From NCBI GenBank assembly GCA_024401095.1, contig JAKSLR010000025.1:1-48555 (forward strand): 48,555 bases of DNA. The letters are read 5' to 3'. The stretch comes from Bacteroidaceae bacterium (GTDB lineage Bacteria > Bacteroidota > Bacteroidia > Bacteroidales > Bacteroidaceae). The translations under genes were made by a program, and so were the position numbers. Shown here piece by piece: positions 45,316 to 48,555 of the stretch. The first letter of the stretch is position 1; every line of letters starts with the position of its first letter. Under the pieces are notes generated by a model, which made no database searches, was not told the origin of the DNA, and saw only the letters and a list, made by a program, of their open reading frames with translations.

Positions 45316-46704
45316 TTAAATCTTTCTTGGATCAGTAATTACTCCAGTAATGGCACTTGCGGCTGCTGTGAGTGGAGAGCAAAGGACTGTACGCGCACCT
45401 GGTCCTTGACGACCAACGAAGTTTCTATTACTAGTTGAGATGGACAATTTTCCTGCTGGAACCTTATCAGGATTCATAGCCAAACAGGAAGAACAAGAAG
45501 GCAAACGAAGCTCAAAACCAGCTTCCTCTAAAATCTTATCTAATCCTTCCTCTATGATCTGCTTACGAACCAGCCAACTTCCTGGCACTAACCAAGCAAC
45601 AACATTTTCTGCTTTCTTCTTGCCTTTCACAACACTGGCAAAAGCACGAAAATCTTCAATTCTTCCATTAGTACAAGCACCTAAAAACACATAGTCAACG
45701 GGATGTCCTTCCAATTTCTCACCCGGGCTAAATTGCATATATTTCAACTGGTTCAGGAAACCTGTCTGTTCTGCTTCAGAGATCGTTTCCAAAGATGGAA
45801 TCGTTCCATCTATAGCAATGCCTGCACCTGGATTTGTACCATAGGTAATGCGTGGCGCAATATCTTCTGCATGATAAGTGACTTCCTTATCAAAAACAGC
45901 ATCGTCATCACTTTTCAAAGTCTTCCAATAAGCTACAGCTTTATCCCAGTCTTCTCCTTTTGGGGCGTATTCACGACCTTTAAGATAATCAAAAGTAATC
46001 TCATCTGGCGCTATAATACCAGCACGGCTTCCCATCTCTATTGAAAGATTAGAAAGTGTGAGGCGGCCTTCCATAGAAAGATTGCGGATTGTAGAACCTG
46101 CATATTCAACAGCATAACCTGTGGCACCAGAAGTTGTCATTTGAGCCATGATATATAAAGCAATATCTTTTGCAGTAACACCTGGCTGAAGTACACCTTC
46201 AATATTAATACGCATAGATTTAGGTTTTTGCTGAAGAATACACTGACTTGCCAATACCTCTGCAACTTCACTGGTTCCTATACCCATTGCCAATGCACCT
46301 ACAGCGCCATGAGTTGATGTATGAGAATCTCCACAAACAATAGTCATTCCTGGCAAAGAAAGGCCTTTTTCCGGTCCTACAACATGAATGATACCATTAT
46401 CTTTCGTACCCATGTCAAAATGGGTAATGCCAAATTCCTCACAATTCTTCTTCAGTGTTTCAACCTGCTTTCTTCCCACGGGATCGTTTATTACATCTTG
46501 TTGGTCAGAAGGTGTATTATGATCTGGCATTGCAAAGATCTGTGATGGACGAAATACTTTTATTCCTTTATCACGAAGAGTATCAAAAGCCTGAGGAGTA
46601 GTCACTTCGTGGCAATAAAGGCGATCAATAAAAAGCTGAGTAGGACCATCATCTACAACTTGAACAACGTGAGAGTCCCAAATCTTATCAAATAGTGTAT
46701 TCAT
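45316..46704 (-). CDS. leuC: 3-isopropylmalate dehydratase large subunit
   Basis: 462 residues. The [4Fe-4S] ligands are Cys344 ([12 protein letters not shown]), Cys404 and Cys407 ([11 protein letters not shown]). [32 protein letters not shown] and [12 protein letters not shown] are the usual aconitase-family motifs. It starts 4 bases after leuA and forms the enzyme with LeuD. Confidence 0.98.
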   Translation of the reverse strand: MNTLFDKIWDSHVVQVVDDGPTQLFIDRLYCHEVTTPQAFDTLRDKGIKVFRPSQIFAMPDHNTPSDQQDVINDPVGRKQVETLKKNCEEFGITHFDMGTKDNGIIHVVGPEKGLSLPGMTIVCGDSHTSTHGAVGALAMGIGTSEVAEVLASQCILQQKPKSMRINIEGVLQPGVTAKDIALYIMAQMTTSGATGYAVEYAGSTIRNLSMEGRLTLSNLSIEMGSRAGIIAPDEITFDYLKGREYAPKGEDWDKAVAYWKTLKSDDDAVFDKEVTYHAEDIAPRITYGTNPGAGIAIDGTIPSLETISEAEQTGFLNQLKYMQFSPGEKLEGHPVDYVFLGACTNGRIEDFRAFASVVKGKKKAENVVAWLVPGSWLVRKQIIEEGLDKILEEAGFELRLPSCSSCLAMNPDKVPAGKLSISTSNRNFVGRQGPGARTVLCSPLTAAASAITGVITDPRKI

Positions 46705-46708
46705 TATA

Positions 46709-48214
46709 TTACTTATTTACAAATTTGTTGATACAATCAATATATGCTTCTACAGATGCTACAACAATATCTGTATTCGCTCCAAAACCGTAGTATACAT
46801 GGCCATCGTATTCAACCTGCATATGTACTTTACCTACATCATCAGACCCCTTTGATATTGCTTGTATGGTAAATTCTTTAAGCACCATCTGACGATTTAT
46901 GATTTTTTTCAGAGCCTTAATTGCAGCATCTACAGGGCCATTACCAGTTGCTGCTGCTTCAAATTTTTCATTCGCAATTTTCAACCCGATGCTTGCAACA
47001 TTACGCAACCCCATACCACTGGTAACTTGAAGATAATCCAATTTTACAAAATGGTTTTCACTGCGATCAGCTCCTGCCAACATTAAGACATCATCATCCG
47101 TAACTTCTTTTTTCTTATCTGCCAATGCCAGGAAATCATTATAGATTTTATCCAGTTTTTCTCCATCAACATCAATACCATTCACATGAAGTCGATGTTT
47201 CAAGGCAGCACGTCCACTTCGAGCAGTCAAGACAATACTATTATCATCTATTCCGACTTCTTTTGGATCCATAATTTCATAAGTAGATACATTTTTCAAG
47301 ACACCATCTTGATGAATTCCACTTGAATGGGCAAAAGCATTACGGCCTACGATAGCCTTGTTTGGCTGAACTGGCATATTCATAAGAGAAGATACCATTC
47401 TACTAATAGGATATATCTTTGTCGTATTAATGTTTGTGTCAATGCCAAGATATGGATGTGTTTTTAAAGCCATCACCACCTCTTCCAAGGAAGTATTTCC
47501 TGCGCGTTCGCCAATTCCATTAATTGTAACCTCAACTTGACGAGCACCGTTAATGACACCAGCAAGAGAATTTGCTGTTGCCATACCTAAATCATTATGG
47601 CAATGAGTTGACAGAATAGCCTTTCCGGAACTTAATCCATCAACATGCTCCATTAAATACTTGATTTTTTCTCCATATTCTACAGGAATACGGAATCCTG
47701 TTGTATCAGGGATATTAACAACAGTTGCGCCGGCTTTCACTACAGCATCAACTACACGTGCCAGGTATTCATTATCTGTTCTTCCTGCATCTTCAGCATA
47801 AAATTCTACATCCTCTACATATTTCTTTGCATATTTCACAGCAGCAATAGCACGTTCAATAATCTCATCAGGAGTAGAATTAAACTTATATTTTATGTGA
47901 GATTCGCTCGTTCCTATACCCGTATGAATACGCTTATGTTTAGCAAACCGTAGGGCATCAACAGCTACATCAATATCTTTTTGTACAGCACGCGTTAATG
48001 CACAAATGGTAGGCCAAGTTACAGCTTTTGATATTTCTATAACAGAATTAAAATCACCTGGACTTGAGATCGGGAAACCTGCTTCAATAACATCTACACC
48101 TAAAGACTCCAGTTGCTTAGCGACTTGTATCTTTTCAATAGTGTTTAATTGGCAACCAGGAACCTGTTCACCATCACGTAAAGTGGTATCAAAAATGAAA
48201 AGTTTGTCTCTCAT
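46709..48214 (-). CDS. leuA: 2-isopropylmalate synthase
   Basis: 501 residues. [12 protein letters not shown] (9-20) with catalytic Arg13, the [10 protein letters not shown] metal site, the NGIGERAGN motif and a C-terminal LeuA dimerisation/regulatory domain (about 380-501) that normally binds leucine for feedback inhibition. First structural gene of the branched-chain operon; its ATG lies 24 bases after the attenuator stem. Transcription is predicted to be controlled by that attenuator (48238-48378). Confidence 0.98.
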   Translation of the reverse strand: MRDKLFIFDTTLRDGEQVPGCQLNTIEKIQVAKQLESLGVDVIEAGFPISSPGDFNSVIEISKAVTWPTICALTRAVQKDIDVAVDALRFAKHKRIHTGIGTSESHIKYKFNSTPDEIIERAIAAVKYAKKYVEDVEFYAEDAGRTDNEYLARVVDAVVKAGATVVNIPDTTGFRIPVEYGEKIKYLMEHVDGLSSGKAILSTHCHNDLGMATANSLAGVINGARQVEVTINGIGERAGNTSLEEVVMALKTHPYLGIDTNINTTKIYPISRMVSSLMNMPVQPNKAIVGRNAFAHSSGIHQDGVLKNVSTYEIMDPKEVGIDDNSIVLTARSGRAALKHRLHVNGIDVDGEKLDKIYNDFLALADKKKEVTDDDVLMLAGADRSENHFVKLDYLQVTSGMGLRNVASIGLKIANEKFEAAATGNGPVDAAIKALKKIINRQMVLKEFTIQAISKGSDDVGKVHMQVEYDGHVYYGFGANTDIVVASVEAYIDCINKFVNK

Positions 48215-48237
48215 ATTTGTATTTATTAATCTTCATT

Positions 48238-48316
48238 AAAAAAGCCTTTCACACACGGAAGTGAGAAAGGCTTTTTATATATCCAACAGGACCATCAAGC
48301 ATAGCTCTCACTTCCG
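48238..48316 (-). promoter_or_regulatory. Transcription attenuator of the leu operon: terminator and antiterminator
   Basis: In mRNA sense the terminator stem AAAAAGCCTTTC (48264-48275) pairs with GTGAAAGGCTTTTTT (ending 48238), giving about 12 pairs, an inner CAC/GTG extension and a U-run directly before leuA. The 5' arm of this stem (48256-48266, TCTCACTTCCG) is a perfect 11-base complement of an earlier segment (48306-48316, CGGAAGTGAGA) inside the leader ORF. That pairing would destroy the terminator. The earlier segment is also exactly the loop of a small hairpin GTAGC/GCTAT (48317-48321 with 48301-48305). A ribosome reaching the stop codon would cover it; one stalled at the Leu/Ile codons would leave it free. 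Confidence 0.9.
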
Positions 48317-48378
48317 GCTACTCTGTGCAGTCGAATAATTAGAGAACTCAGCAAAATGCTTAAATAGATACTGTTCAT
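48295..48378 (-). CDS. Leu/Ile-rich leader peptide of the branched-chain amino acid operon
   Basis: 27 codons plus TGA. Leu codons are at positions 6, 9, 10, 13 and 17, Ile at 4, 8, 14 and 15, and Val at 20, so 10 of 27 codons are branched-chain ones, concentrated before the antiterminator strand. Leucine codons include the rarer TTA, TTG and CTA. The start ATG follows AAGAGAGT and lies 22 bases downstream of the -7 box. The product needs no function; its translation would measure charged tRNA-Leu and tRNA-Ile. The ORF is too short for routine gene calling. Confidence 0.85.
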   Translation of the reverse strand: MNSIYLSILLSSLIIRLHRVAGSESYA

Positions 48379-48400
48379 ACTCTCTTATATTTATTTGATG

Positions 48401-48432
48401 CAAAGATAAAACTATTTAACGACCAAAACAAA
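48401..48432 (-). promoter_or_regulatory. Promoter of the leu operon
   Basis: Minus strand: -33 TTTG (48429-48432), 20-base spacer, perfect -7 TATCTTTG (48401-48408). The predicted mRNA leader before leuA is about 180 bases long and holds the leader ORF and attenuator. Confidence 0.8.
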
Positions 48433-48503
48433 TAAATTATAAGATTTCTCTGCCCTATAATTACAAATTATTACTAATATCCTTCAAAGTTATCAAAACG
48501 ATA

Positions 48504-48542
48504 CAAAAAAAAGACTCCAGAGATGTTACTCTCTGAAGTCTT
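48504..48542 (-). terminator. Intrinsic terminator of a gene beyond the right edge
   Basis: Minus strand: AAGACTTCAGAGA (48530-48542) pairs with TCTCTGGAGTCTT (48511-48523), one mismatch, loop GTAACA, followed by a run of eight T. It most likely ends transcription of a minus-strand gene lying to the right of the window. Between it and the leu promoter (48433-48503) I see only AT-rich sequence. Confidence 0.88.
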
Positions 48543-48555
48543 CTGCTAAAACGGC

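Noticed and set aside
48189..48236. 15-codon ORF starting between the attenuator and leuA
   Set aside because: It begins after the terminator and overlaps the leuA start out of frame, with no enrichment for branched-chain codons. It could affect leuA initiation but nothing supports it as a gene.

Overview
The window comes from a chromosome of a Bacteroidota bacterium, most likely order Bacteroidales (Prevotella/Bacteroides-like). The evidence is the recurring promoter -7 motif TAnnTTTG with an upstream TTTG about 19-20 bases away, near-absence of Shine-Dalgarno sites, many TAA stops, lipoproteins and outer-membrane proteins of Bacteroidota type, and gene families typical of the group (M13 and M49 peptidases, GH89, C1 peptidases with signal peptides, short CstA, purA beside a Fur-family gene). 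I saw no prophage, insertion sequence, CRISPR array or integrase; this is a compact core-genome region with about 35 protein genes and two tRNAs.

Layout. 1-135: tRNA-Thr (cut by the window edge) and tRNA-Asp, minus strand, with a good promoter. 227-10170: a tightly packed minus-strand run: cstA-like transporter, small membrane protein, outer-membrane barrel, ABC-F ATPase, M13 peptidase, metA, U32 hydroxylase-like protein, SH3/zinc-ribbon membrane lipoprotein. 10262-17249: GHL10 glycosidase-like lipid-free secreted protein (+), GH89 alpha-N-acetylglucosaminidase (-), an uncharacterised ATP-grasp-like protein (-) divergent from an AAA ATPase (+). 17296-26473 (+): pyruvate:ferredoxin oxidoreductase, alanine/glycine:cation symporter, Xaa-Pro aminopeptidase, and two tandem secreted C1 peptidases, suggesting amino-acid/peptide use coupled to pyruvate oxidation. 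26632-30866 (+): recJ-recQ-ruvA DNA repair operon. 30870-34045: a lipoprotein (-), CCA-adding enzyme plus membrane-anchored helix-hairpin-helix protein (+). 34071-34146: a striking 22-bp-period palindromic tandem repeat. 34205-39151 (-): fur-like/purA, an AlkD-like HEAT protein with dipeptidyl peptidase III, and a short AraC-type regulator. 39289-41937: a second recQ (+) abutting a TPR protein (-).

42035-48432 (-): a branched-chain amino acid operon in the order leader peptide - leuA - leuC - leuD - citramalate synthase (cimA-type) - leuB. Its leader is the most interesting part of the window: a 27-residue ORF at 48295-48378 with 5 Leu, 4 Ile and 1 Val codons, followed by an intrinsic terminator just before leuA, with an 11-base perfect antiterminator complementarity. 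It reads as a complete ribosome-mediated transcription attenuator that would sense both leucine and isoleucine, matching the operon content (leucine synthesis plus the citramalate route to isoleucine, sharing LeuC, LeuD and LeuB). I found nothing that clearly amounts to a wholly new enzymatic or defence system; the best new leads are this attenuator, the 22-bp repeat, the orphan ATP-grasp protein, and the tail-to-tail gene pairs without terminators.
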